Shown here: piece by piece, positions 1 to 9,334 of the stretch
Numbering within the stretch: position 1 is the stretch's first letter
Layout of the letters: each line of letters opens with the position of its first letter
From: Saccharomycopsis fibuligera x Saccharomycopsis cf. fibuligera
Taxonomy: Eukaryota > Ascomycota > Saccharomycetes > Ascoideales > Saccharomycopsidaceae
DNA length: 64,000 bases
Assembly: GCA_001936135.1 (NCBI GenBank)
Contig: CP012811.1
Span: forward strand, 62,001 to 126,000
Direction: 5' to 3'
The notes under the pieces: model-generated
Databases searched by the model: none
Told to the model about the DNA's origin: nothing
Seen by the model: only the letters and a program-made list of their open reading frames with translations
Program-made: the position numbers and the translations under genes

Positions 1-2
1 CC

Positions 3-1157
3 AGTGGTTCAGTGTCTCCAGAAGCCGGTGAAGCTACTTCCTTCTCTTCTGTTAGTAACAAGACTACTGCCTCTAATGCTGTTTCTTCTTCTGCTGCAGT
101 CAACCACTGGAACTCTACTGCTTCTGTGGCTCCTACTATTAACCACTGGAACTCTACCAGTGTTGCTGGTCCAGCTTCTTCCACTGCTTCTGCTGTTCAT
201 TGGAACTCTACTAGTGCTACTTCTACTGCTGATGCTGGTAACTGGAACTCTACCACTGCTGTTCCAGTTTCTACTGGCGCCGCTGCTTCTGGTTCTACTG
301 CTGTCACTGCTTCTGGTTCTAGCTCTGGTGCTTCAACCGCTTCTAATGGTGCTTCTAATGGTGCTTCTTCAACTATCATCACCACTATTTCTACTGGTGC
401 TGCTTCTGGTGCTGGCTCTAGCTCTGGCTCTAGCTCTGGCTCCGCTACTGGTGCTGGCTCTACTGCTTCTGCTTCTGCTTCTGGTGCTTCCGGCTCTGGT
501 GCTGGCTCTACTGGCTCATCTGGTTCTTCTGCTTCTGCTATTGTGAACACTGTTGGTCCAGCTGTTGCTTCTACTGCTTCTAGCTCTGAGTCTTCCGCTT
601 CCTCTTCTGCTGCTGGACCTAACTCTGGTTCTGGCTCTGGCTCTAACTCTGGCTCTAACTCTGGATCTAACTCTGCTGCTGGTTCTGGTTCTGGTTCTAA
701 CACTGCTACTGCTACTACTGCTGCTGCTGGTTCCGGTTCTGGTTCCGGTTCAGCCAATGGCCAGTCCACCGCATCATTCGCTGCTAATGGTCCACTTGTT
801 TCTCAAATCGGTGATGGCCAAATTCAAGCACCAGCACACACCACCACTCTCGGCAACTTGGTTTCAGAAATTGCTGATGGACAAATCCAAGCTCCAGCTT
901 CTACTTCTAGCACTCCAGCTACTGCTACTGCTGATCTTGTTTCTCAAATCAACGATGGCCAAATTCAAGCTCAAGCCACTACTGTTTCCACATCTGCTGC
1001 TTCCTCCAGCTCAAGCTCAGCTAACAGTACCACCATTTCCGCTTCTACTACAGCTGGAATTGACACTGCTAATGCTGCTGGATCTTTGAGAGTTAACGGT
1101 AAGGCATTAACGACAATTAGTGGATTGGTCCTTGTTACCGTTGCATTCTTTTTGTGA
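3..1157 (+). CDS. GPI-anchored cell-wall mannoprotein with PIR-type repeats (5' end outside window)
   Basis: The reading frame is open from the first bases, so the start codon and signal peptide lie to the left. About 380 residues remain, mostly Ser, Thr, Ala and Gly, as in heavily O-mannosylated yeast wall proteins. The first 70 residues carry four [HN]WNST boxes, each with an N-glycosylation sequon. Long Gly-Ser and Ala-Ser runs follow. Three PIR-like units matching SQIxDGQIQA lie at 795-833, 858-896 and 936-974; in the Cwp/Pir families the Gln of such units forms alkali-labile ester links to beta-1,3-glucan. The C-terminus is a typical GPI signal: a small-residue omega region (NAAGS), a spacer, then a hydrophobic tail ending VLVTVAFFL. 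Having both PIR units and a GPI signal resembles Cwp1/Cwp2 and Tir proteins. The exact orthologue is unclear. Confidence 0.85.
   Translation, partial: SGSVSPEAGEATSFSSVSNKTTASNAVSSSAAVNHWNSTASVAPTINHWNSTSVAGPASSTASAVHWNSTSATSTADAGNWNSTTAVPVSTGAAASGSTAVTASGSSSGASTASNGASNGASSTIITTISTGAASGAGSSSGSSSGSATGAGSTASASASGASGSGAGSTGSSGSSASAIVNTVGPAVASTASSSESSASSSAAGPNSGSGSGSNSGSNSGSNSAAGSGSGSNTATATTAAAGSGSGSGSANGQSTASFAANGPLVSQIGDGQIQAPAHTTTLGNLVSEIADGQIQAPASTSSTPATATADLVSQINDGQIQAQATTVSTSAASSSSSSANSTTISASTTAGIDTANAAGSLRVNGKALTTISGLVLVTVAFFL
795..974 (+). repeat. Three PIR-type 13-codon repeats
   Basis: Three copies of [LV]S[QE]IxDGQIQA are spaced by 63 and 78 nt inside the cell-wall gene (795-833, 858-896, 936-974). 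All keep the DGQIQA core used for glucan attachment in known PIR proteins. Confidence 0.85.
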
Positions 1158-1910
1158 GTGTAAAGCGTAGCTTTTACTAACTGGCTCTTTTTGTTTTTTC
1201 GTTGTTTTGTTTGTTCACTTCACTTCATTTTCTCGTCACTTGATTGATCAATTTGTTGCTGTTATTATTGTTGGAACGTTACCTTTTATAGACACACTTT
1301 TTTCCAACCTTTTATTTTTTTTCCCCATCTTTTTCCCCTCAGCCTGCACCTTTGCCCCTTCTTCTTATTTTACAGTGGCTCCATTTTTTGGTCATTTTTG
1401 ATTCTCGCCCTTTTTGTCATTTTCACTTTGCTTGTTTTACCTATATAATTTTTTTCCCCTTGTTTTGCATTTTTCACTACTAAGCTATTGGCATTTTTAA
1501 ACTTTTATACTTTCTCATTTTCTTGGCTTTTTCATATATTTGTTTAATTTTAATAATAACCAAAGAATTCTGTCTTATTAAAGAAAACGAACTGCCCGTG
1601 TACTTTTTTTGTTTTCACTTTTACTCGAGTGCCAACTTATACTGGCCCAGAAAGTAGACATTCTACAAAAAATCAGTCTTCCAATGCTATCACTGTTACT
1701 TGACAGCAAAAAAGGAGAAGGCAAAATGCAAATTTTATCATGTTGCTGTATTGAAAAATGCTATAAAAAAAAGAGAAAAAAATCAACATATTTATCGTTT
1801 TTTTTTGTTGTTATTGTAAATGCTTTTTATGAAAATGAACAAAAATAAAATCAAGTAAAAATAAGTAGATGTTTTTTTTTTTAAGTTAAATGTCCGTTTC
1901 TCCTTTATGC
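1158..1910. other. Convergent intergenic region, cell-wall gene to PHO8
   Basis: T-rich and A-rich sequence holding the 3' UTRs of the two convergent genes. Only short low-complexity reading frames occur. I see no RNA gene or further coding region. Confidence 0.6.
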
Positions 1911-3684
1911 CTAATGGTTGACGTAAACCTCCTCTATTTTGCTTTGCAAAGCACTAACCAACAGCTGCTCATCATCTATGGTTGAGCCATTCAAAAATTC
2001 AGAAACCTCAGCTCTCTTTGGGGAATGTTGAGTGTCTCTAATCAACTCAGTGACTTTGCCCAAATCCACATCTTTTTCCAAATTACTTAAAAACTCGCCA
2101 ATTTCAATATTCTCGTGGTTTCCCAACAATTTGGCCAAAAGGTGATTTTGTAATCTTGCGCTAGATCCATGGGCGTAAACATTAACGTCAACGGCAGAGT
2201 GGCCATGAGTGGACCATCCGATTTGCGCTCTAGTGTTGATTAACGCCACTAGTGAATCTTGAGGGTCGTCTTTGTTTGCGACTACATTATTGATCTCTTC
2301 GGGCTGGATGTCATATATCCCAAAATGTTGTTCAATTTGGTTTTTCAAAAACTCTTTGAATTTTGACTCATCCAACTTTGTCTGTTGGCTAACGTAATAC
2401 CTGATTTGTTTGGTCAAGTACTCAGAAGTATGAGATGCGTTAGCCAAAACTTCAGGAAGCCACAAGTAATCTGGATAAGTTGGTTCAATTTGCTTTGCAA
2501 CCGATAGCCCACCGGTTTCATGGTCGCTGGTGCTAAGCAACACGGTATCAGCTTCATCAGCATGTTCATCCGCAAATTGGGCTACTGCCTTGAATGCTTT
2601 GTCAAAGGCTAAGACTTCATTGACTTGAGCCGCTGGATCATTGAAATGGCCACCGTGGTCAATTCTTGAACCTTCAATAAGCAAAAAGAAGCCTTTATCG
2701 CTATTTTTGGTTTTCTGCGACAAGATATTTATGGCCGTGATGGCTTGCTCTTCCAAGGATGGGTACTCCTTATTGTCTCTGTCCAAGTCAAATGGAATAT
2801 CTTCATCGGCCAACAATCCCAAAAGTGGTAATTCAATATCTTTATTTTGGCCAAGTTCCAATTGGTCAAAAGCAGACCTATTGCCAACATAGGACCATCC
2901 ATCGTTGATCGCTTCGGTAATCAAATTTCTGTCGTCGGACCTGCAACCATGGAAGTGGCATCTGCCACCGCCGATAATCAAATCTACCATGCGGCCCAAT
3001 GGATAGTAGCCCAACTGATGCTCAGCAATCAAGTCTTCTTGGAAACGGTAATCGACATGCGATGAGAAAGATGCAGGGGTGGCGTCAGTGATTCTAGTGG
3101 TGACCACCAACCCGGTCAAATAACCATTCAATTTCAATGCTTCAAGCACAGTGCCACATGGTCTCTTATCAGGGAAAACTCCAATAGCGCCATTGTAAGA
3201 TTTAGCGCTACAGGCAAACACCGTAGCCCCAGCAGCCGAATCGGTGACCAAGGACGAGGAGGATCTTGTTCTCGATGACCCAATCAAGTGTTTGTCTAAA
3301 AATAAAGTGTCGTTGTATGGTAAATTGTCTCTGAATTGACGGAAAGATCTGGTCAAGGATAGCGATGCAGGGCCCATGCCATCGGTGACAAAAAAGATGA
3401 TGTTTTTCTTTTTTGGTTTTTGCCTAGCGAATAACCTGGTGGATCCATGGATAAGGCCAAAGATTACTGGTTATAGAGTGTTAGTCAAATTAGCGCTAAA
3501 CGGTTCAATGCTGCATTGGTGGGAGGATATACGTACCAGCAAACACCACCAAGATTGTAGCAAATCTCTTGAAGGCGTTTGACGTTGACCGGCGGGGTTT
3601 TGGCAGGCTAGCCCTGGCTCCAGCCACCAAGGGAGTAGTTTCTTCATGGGTAGGAAGCAACGATGGGTTGTTTGCCGCTGACAT
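1911..3684 (-). CDS. PHO8: Vacuolar (repressible) alkaline phosphatase, spliced
   Basis: Exon 1 is 3684-3537, the intron 3536-3467 (70 nt) and exon 2 3466-1911, giving 567 residues, close to the 566 of S. cerevisiae Pho8. The enzyme is a type II vacuolar membrane protein that hydrolyses phosphomonoesters. A short cytosolic tail (1-40) precedes one membrane span (about 41-57), which the splice junction interrupts at codon 50. The catalytic domain has the metal-site motif FFVTDGMGPAS (75-85), the nucleophile motif VTDSAAGAT, and the metal ligands of GSRIDHGGH, STSDHETGG and STHGHSAVDV. The donor is GTACGT and the branch region TGACTAAC. Without splicing, in-frame stops lie between the ATG and the catalytic domain, and the membrane anchor appears only in the spliced product. 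A TGACGTCA site lies about 260 bp upstream; I saw no CACGTG Pho4 site. Confidence 0.93.
3467..3536 (-). other. PHO8: PHO8 intron
   Basis: On the minus strand it starts GTACGT, has TGACTAAC (plus-strand 3480-3487) as branch region and ends AACCAG. Removing 70 nt joins GCT-G to TA-ATC and restores one frame through the membrane anchor. Confidence 0.85.
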
Positions 3685-3945
3685 ATTGGGCGGCGAGTAA
3701 ATGATGGGTTGGCGAGAGGAAGCTCTATAAAGAAATATCAGGAGAGGAGGAGGAAGAACAAGAACAAGAAATGCACATCGCCATCAATCATCGCCGCTAT
3801 CAAAAAAAAAGCGCTGATTAGCCGCTGACATCTTGCTGTTTACCATTTTCAGCCGTCTCGTTTTCGCGTTATCATCAGACAGAGCAGAACGGGGGTGACG
3901 TAGCACATATCGGGGGTGCTCATCGAAGGAAAAGCTCATAAGCGC

Positions 3946-3953
3946 TGACGTCA
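3946..3953. promoter_or_regulatory. Palindromic CRE/ATF-type site TGACGTCA
   Basis: A perfect 8-bp ATF/CREB palindrome 262 bp upstream of the PHO8 ATG. In yeasts such sites bind Sko1/Aca1-type bZIP proteins. Function here is inferred from the motif alone. Confidence 0.35.
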
Positions 3954-4361
3954 GTCAAAGCAGAGAAGATATCAGCTGACTTGTCACATGCATAGAAAAG
4001 AATTCTGGCAAATTATCTAATATGCTTATTCAGCAATCGGCGTGGGTCTCTTCGCTTAGCAGTCATACGCAAGGAGCTGCACCGTTAAGCACCAGTAGCG
4101 GGGGGCCTGATTGTCAGCGCTCCAAAGCATTGGAAAACGACGTTGCCGGCAAGCAATGCGAGAAAATTGGGGGGAAAAAAAAAAAAAAAAAAAAAGTTTT
4201 TTTTTAGGGTCTGTCTGGGCAAGGGCTTACCCGCAGGTAGGGTATTGAGGCTTGCTGTTGTTGAGCAGTAAGACCGGCGACGGCGAAGAGATAAGATAAT
4301 CGGCGATGGCTTGCTGTGATTGGCCAGCGGGACCCTGATGCTGTTGAGATTCTGCGGTAAT

Positions 4362-4387
4362 CGTGGCTAGCGCTGGCGCTAGCCACG
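4362..4387. repeat. Perfect 11-bp inverted repeat with 4-nt spacer
   Basis: CGTGGCTAGCG, a CTGG spacer, then CGCTAGCCACG. It is perfectly palindromic and lies in the shared upstream region of PHO8 and the permease. It could be a dimeric regulator site or a cruciform. Confidence 0.7.
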
Positions 4388-5991
4388 GGAGAAGCGATCA
4401 TAGCAAGATAAGAATGTAGTAGAACAGTTTTAGCACGATTAGCACTATAGTATATAAACACCCAAGTGGCCCATGAATTGACCCTGACTTGAGGCATCAA
4501 GTTGACAGGTGAAGTGGTTGGAATTTTTTTTTTAGGAAAAAAAAAAAAAATAAAAAAGTCTTTTGGCGCTAGTGTTGCTGCTACTGCGTTGACAGAAATG
4601 GATAAGCTGAAGATGAACAGCGTTCCAGCGAAACAGAGCGAGTGAGTCACACACAGCCAAGTTTTTTTGCTTTTCAATGCCAATGTCAATGTCAATACCA
4701 ATGCCAATGCCAATGCAATCACCAAGAAAATAAAATAGTACCGGCGCCTCACGAGCGCCACCTGAGCGCCACCCGAGGCACCATCCGCCACCGCATAGCA
4801 GCATGGTTGGTCTACAAGCTGGCAAACGATCAGTCAGGACAGACAGTCAGTCAGTCAGTCAGACAAGACATCACCAGCACGGCACCCATGGCCAGGAGCC
4901 CTTTCCTTTCCTTCTGCTGCTGCTGCTGCTCAGCTGCGACTCGCCACCGGCCCGTCGAGATTCCCGCAGCGTTGCAGCGCCTGATGGCCAATCACAGCTC
5001 GCAAACGCCTTTCCCGCCGGCATTTCACACGGCGTCTCCATGCCTCGGGATATGCATTGCACCCACCGCAACGGCACCCCTCTGGCAATTGAGGCCTGCA
5101 TCGGGATTGCTTCCGTCGCATTTTTTGCTGTTGATTATCCACGGATGAGTACAATAATTGTATGAAATAGTACATTATTCCATATCGTTTGCGTGGTGGT
5201 AGGTACTGGTAAAAGTAGTAGTAGTAGCAGCAATAGTAGTAGCATCCTTTCTGGCGAAATGGTGCTGCTCAATCAACTGACTATTCCATGCTGCCCTCAC
5301 TTCAAGAGGCGCTCCAAGCACAACCACCACCATCCACAATATTCAATCCAGGACTGGGTGTCCGCGCGCTGGCACTGGTGAGCTATAGTAAGCTATAGTG
5401 AAAACCCATAGTAAACCCATAGTGGGGTGCTCCAGTTTACAGTTCCACCGCTGTCGGCAAGCGGTTGCTGCAGTTGCCTGCCAGAATACTCAAAAGCTTA
5501 GGAAAAAAAAAATTTTTTTTTTTGCTGCTGCTGCTGCTGCTGCTCTGCTCAGCATGCTGCAGTTTGCAGCAGCACCAGCACCGGTGAAAGCTTCGAAGCT
5601 GCTGCTGGCGCTGAATAATTCAGGCTCCTATCCTACCGATGCTGCTGATGCTTTTGAGTATACATTTAAATACTCACCCTCGCCCCAGCTCTTGTCTTCT
5701 CTTTTTCCCTGCTTGTTTGCCCTGGTTTCCTTCTTTTCTTTTTTGCTTTCTTTTTCCTTCTTTTCCTTTTCCTTCTAGTATTTATCCCGTTCCAAAATTT
5801 GGGTTTTCACCTTTTCTTTTCTTTTGCTTTTCTTTTTCTCTCCACTTTTCTTTCCTTCGTGATTGATACAATATTGTAAATTTCTCCATTTCATATACCA
5901 CAACTTTGCTCGGTCATACATAATCGGGTTTATTTTGCTATCCAATTTTTTTTTTTCTTCATTTTATTTCTTCTTGCTATCAAATAAAATA

Positions 5992-5993
<2 letters not shown>

Positions 5994-6023
<30 letters not shown>
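5994..6023 (+). repeat. Poly(C)30 homopolymer
   Basis: Thirty consecutive C residues, about 264 bp upstream of the permease ATG, between pyrimidine-rich stretches. Very unusual against the surrounding AT-rich sequence. Confidence 0.9.
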
Positions 6024-6286
6024 ATTCTCATATCTCTCCACCTTTTCTTTTTTTGCTTTCATACTACACAAGAAAGGGAAAAACTCTTGCTATATTTATT
6101 TGTTTGTCTCACTTTACATTTCCATATTTTCTTCTTGCCAAAAACAAAAACAAAGACAAAGACAAGATAAAGATCAAAGCCAATAGTACTAAAATTTCAA
6201 CAGTAGAACGATTGATTTCTGAGTACTGCAATTCTTGAAGTTATCATCAAACTATATTACTACTACCCTATTAAGTCACATTCACA

Positions 6287-8002
6287 ATGTCTATAAATAA
6301 AAAGACTGCCGACGAAGGAATAAATATCGTCGCCGACTCATCCACCGATGTTCAAGAAGTGAAGGTTTCTCCATATGATTCCGGCAGCAAAAATATGTCT
6401 GGCTGGGAAAGGTTCAAAGACGGTTTCAGAAAACAAGAAGTGGAAGAAGGTCAAATAAAACATCTCAGTAAACAACTTTCCCAAAGGCATATCATTATGA
6501 TTGCCCTTTCTACCGGGGTTGGTACTGGTCTTTGGGTTGGTACTGGTAAACTTTTAGCTAAAAGTGGTCCTGGCTTTTTGCTTGTTGGTTACTTGCTTGT
6601 GTGTTCTATGATTTTCTTTGTTATTGATGCCGCTGGTGAATTAGCCGTCGCCTATGGCAGCTTGAATGGTGGTTTCAATGCCTATCCTAGAAAGTTCATT
6701 GATGAATCGTTCGGTTTTGCCGTTGGTTGGAATTACTGTATTCAGTGGTTGACCGTTGTTTCTTTGGAATTGGTTACCGCTTCCATCACTATCAAGTATT
6801 GGACTGACGTGAATTCAGATATCTTTGTTGCGCCATTCTATGTGCTAATCCTTGGGATCAATTTCTTTGGGGCTAAAGGTTATGGTGAAGCAGAATTCTT
6901 TTTCAATTTCACAAAAATGCTTACAATCGCAGGCTTTATTATCTTGGCCATCATTATTGACTGTGGTGGTGCTGGTGAAAAAAAATACATTGGCGCTACT
7001 AACTGGCACGACCCTGCTCCTTTCAAAAATGGTTTCAAAGGTCTTTGTAACGTTTTTGTTACTGCTGCTTTTGCCTTTGGCGGTACTGAATTTGTTGCCT
7101 TGACTGCTGCTGAACAATCTAATCCAAAAAGAGCCATTCCTCAAGCCATTAAGGTTGTCTGTTACAGAATTTTGTTTATCTTTTTGCTTTCATTGACTAT
7201 GATTTGCTTTTTGGTTAACTCTGATTCTGATGAATTGATGGGTTCCGGAGGTTCTGCCACTCATGCTTCTCCGTTTGTTATTGCTGTTAGCGCCCACGGG
7301 GTCAAAGTTATTCCTCATATTATCAATGCAGTTATCTTGTTGTCTGTCTTGTCTGTGGCTAATTCCGCCGTTTACTCTTCATCAAGAACTATCAATTCAT
7401 TGGCTGAACAAGGCTTTGCACCAAAAATCTTTACTTATATCGACAAGAAAGGTAGACCATTAATGGGTTTGATTTTGGCGGCAGTTACCGGTTTGTTCTC
7501 CTTCATTGCTGCTTATGACAAGGAAGAAACCGTTTTCAGTTGGTTATTGTCGATTACCGGTTTAGCTGTCATTTTCACCTTCACCACAATTTGCCTTTCT
7601 CACATTAGATTTAGAGCAGCAATGAAGGCCCAAGGTAGATCTTTGAATGAGTTAGGTTACAGAGCCAATTTAGGAACTTATGGATCCATATATGCTGTGG
7701 CTTTGAACATTTTGATTCTTATGGCCCAATTTTGGGTTGCGTTGTTCCCGTTTGGGGCAAAGAAGCCAGACGCTAACAATTTCTTTCAAAATTATTTGGG
7801 TGCTGTTGTCTTGCTTGTGTTTTATATTGGTCACAAGCTTTGGACCAAAAATTACAAATTCTTCTACAATGCTTCTGATATCGATTTGGTCTCTGACAGA
7901 AGAATCTTTGACATTGATCTCATCAAGCAAGAAGAAGAAGAGCACAGGTTGTATGTCAAAAATGCTTCTTTCTTTGTTAAAATGCAAAACTTTTTCTGTT
8001 AA
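6287..8002 (+). CDS. Amino-acid permease, AGP1/GNP1/BAP cluster of the yeast AAT family
   Basis: 571 residues, predicted to import amino acids with protons at the plasma membrane through about 12 transmembrane segments. The first segment begins at about residue 67 with RHIIMIALSTGVGTGLWVG, the substrate-binding loop of the family. ELVTASITIKYW and GWNYCIQWL are typical of the Agp1/Gnp1 subgroup rather than Gap1. The hydrophilic N-tail holds several lysines that could accept Rsp5 ubiquitin. The protein ends in FFC, the C-terminal Cys that is palmitoylated in this family. A same-length paralogue lies at 47648-49363 on the other strand. Distal GATAAG sites suggest nitrogen control. Substrate range cannot be read from sequence. 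Confidence 0.93.
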   Translation: MSINKKTADEGINIVADSSTDVQEVKVSPYDSGSKNMSGWERFKDGFRKQEVEEGQIKHLSKQLSQRHIIMIALSTGVGTGLWVGTGKLLAKSGPGFLLVGYLLVCSMIFFVIDAAGELAVAYGSLNGGFNAYPRKFIDESFGFAVGWNYCIQWLTVVSLELVTASITIKYWTDVNSDIFVAPFYVLILGINFFGAKGYGEAEFFFNFTKMLTIAGFIILAIIIDCGGAGEKKYIGATNWHDPAPFKNGFKGLCNVFVTAAFAFGGTEFVALTAAEQSNPKRAIPQAIKVVCYRILFIFLLSLTMICFLVNSDSDELMGSGGSATHASPFVIAVSAHGVKVIPHIINAVILLSVLSVANSAVYSSSRTINSLAEQGFAPKIFTYIDKKGRPLMGLILAAVTGLFSFIAAYDKEETVFSWLLSITGLAVIFTFTTICLSHIRFRAAMKAQGRSLNELGYRANLGTYGSIYAVALNILILMAQFWVALFPFGAKKPDANNFFQNYLGAVVLLVFYIGHKLWTKNYKFFYNASDIDLVSDRRIFDIDLIKQEEEEHRLYVKNASFFVKMQNFFC

Positions 8003-8259
8003 TTTGACATCAAGGAAGACCTGTACACTACTTACTGCCAATCTCACTACTACAAGCTCATTTCCTTTTTTTTTTTTTTTTTTTTTCTATTAATTCTGTC
8101 CGTCTTTTGATTTTGTGATTATATTATATCAAGCTTTTGTTCCCACTTTACACGATAAAGGCCCTTTTTTATTTCTCATCTCATTTCATCTTTGCGGTTT
8201 ACCTTTTAATTTTTTCTTTTTTCACTTAATGATGTTTTGTTGTTATCTGTTTTCGCTCT

Positions 8260-8290
<31 letters not shown>

Positions 8291-9334
8291 TCTATTCCAT
8301 TATTTGCACTTCTCCATACAATCAAGATAAGAGATAACTCTGGTTATCTCCACGCTTTTTTGCTTTTTATTTAATTTTTTTCGGCTACGCTACCTGACTA
8401 GTATTTGATTCCCTCATATCCTATCATATTTATCATGACATTTTCACTTCGTTGCTTGCCAAGTATCTACCTATGGTTAATCTACTCTTTTGAAACTTTA
8501 CCTATATTATTGTTTTGAAGTGTAGTTACAATGATAATAGCATACATTTTTACACTAAAAAAAAAAAAAAAATATCTTTCAAATAACTGTAGTCATAATA
8601 TTTGCGCCAGCAGCAACGACATGTAATATCCAGCATCGCCTGAGCCGCTTGACATTCTCGGAAACCGTTTTTGAGCAAGAAAATGGCTCATTTTTAGACT
8701 AAAGTCTTTTTTACCCGTTATACATCAAAAACGTTTAAATTGACATGTTGATGAAAAGTTTTCATCCTGCACCAGCCACAAACAGTGGCGCTTTTGGCTG
8801 ATCCTCAACAAACATGTCCGGGTATTGGTTGATTAGCTAATCAGTTAGTCAAGCCAGCATTATAATTTTTTTTTTTTTGTTTCGCGCCCGCTGTTCACTA
8901 CTATAGTGGTGCTGAGCACTGTGCTGAGCACTGTGCTGTGCGTACGCAGTAAAGCGGCCATCGCGACAGCGACAGCGACAGCGACAGCAGCAGCAGCAGC
9001 AGCGGTAGCAGTAGCGGCAGCGGAAAGGGCCAAAAAAAATAAAAAATAACAAGTTGCACTTTTTCAAATGTTAGGCAGCTTTGATCTGATCTGTGTGTGA
9101 TATTTACTGAGATCTTGTGTCCCAAACTTTTGTATTATTTTCTGTGCCACATTGAAGTGTAACTCATAGCTTAGATTCAATCATTATTCGATAGCAGAAT
9201 ACTATTTCAGATACCAGAGAAAGTTACATTACACATCATCGACTAATAAAATAACAGAAGCCATCAATCAATAACCATACAAACACATCCATCCACTCAG
9301 AGAACCGCACACATACGAAACAAAAACACAAACA
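8003..9334. other. Intergenic region, permease to CDC11
   Basis: Permease 3' UTR with T-runs, then the CDC11 promoter. It holds repeated GTGCTGAGCACT units (about 8908-8940) and tandem GCGACA then CAG triplets (about 8961-9020). The last 80 bases before CDC11 are A/C-rich, typical of a yeast 5' UTR. No gene seen. Confidence 0.55.
8331..8350. repeat. GAGATAAC / GTTATCTC inverted repeat
   Basis: Perfect 8-bp arms (8331-8338 and 8343-8350) around TCTG, about 330 bp after the permease stop. It may be a 3'-end hairpin or paired GATA-type sites serving the region upstream of CDC11. Confidence 0.5.

Larger units (their letters stand above)
3685..6286. other. Long divergent promoter region, PHO8 / amino-acid permease
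   Basis: 2.6 kb with no convincing gene. It holds an ATF/CREB site (3946-3953), an 11-bp palindrome (4362-4387), GATAAG sites near 4290 and 4407, tandem CAATGY hexamers (about 4675-4719), a CAGT tandem (about 4841-4863), short AGCTATAGT and CCCATAGT duplications (about 5378-5425), a CTG-triplet tract (about 5524-5544) and a C30 tract (5994-6023). Reading frames here are low-complexity and mostly lack ATG starts. Confidence 0.6.

Noticed and set aside
197-769. Long Glu/Pro-rich frame on the minus strand within the cell-wall gene
   Set aside because: A mirror of the Ser/Gly/Ala repeat codons. The plus frame has PIR units and a GPI signal.
4204-5175. Several overlapping frames of 60-195 codons on both strands upstream of the permease
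   Set aside because: They are low-complexity, overlap one another on both strands and match nothing known. Tandem repeats keep them open by chance.
8849-9125. Cys- and Leu-rich minus-strand frames upstream of CDC11
   Set aside because: They are readings of the GCGACA/CAG tandem repeats, not proteins.
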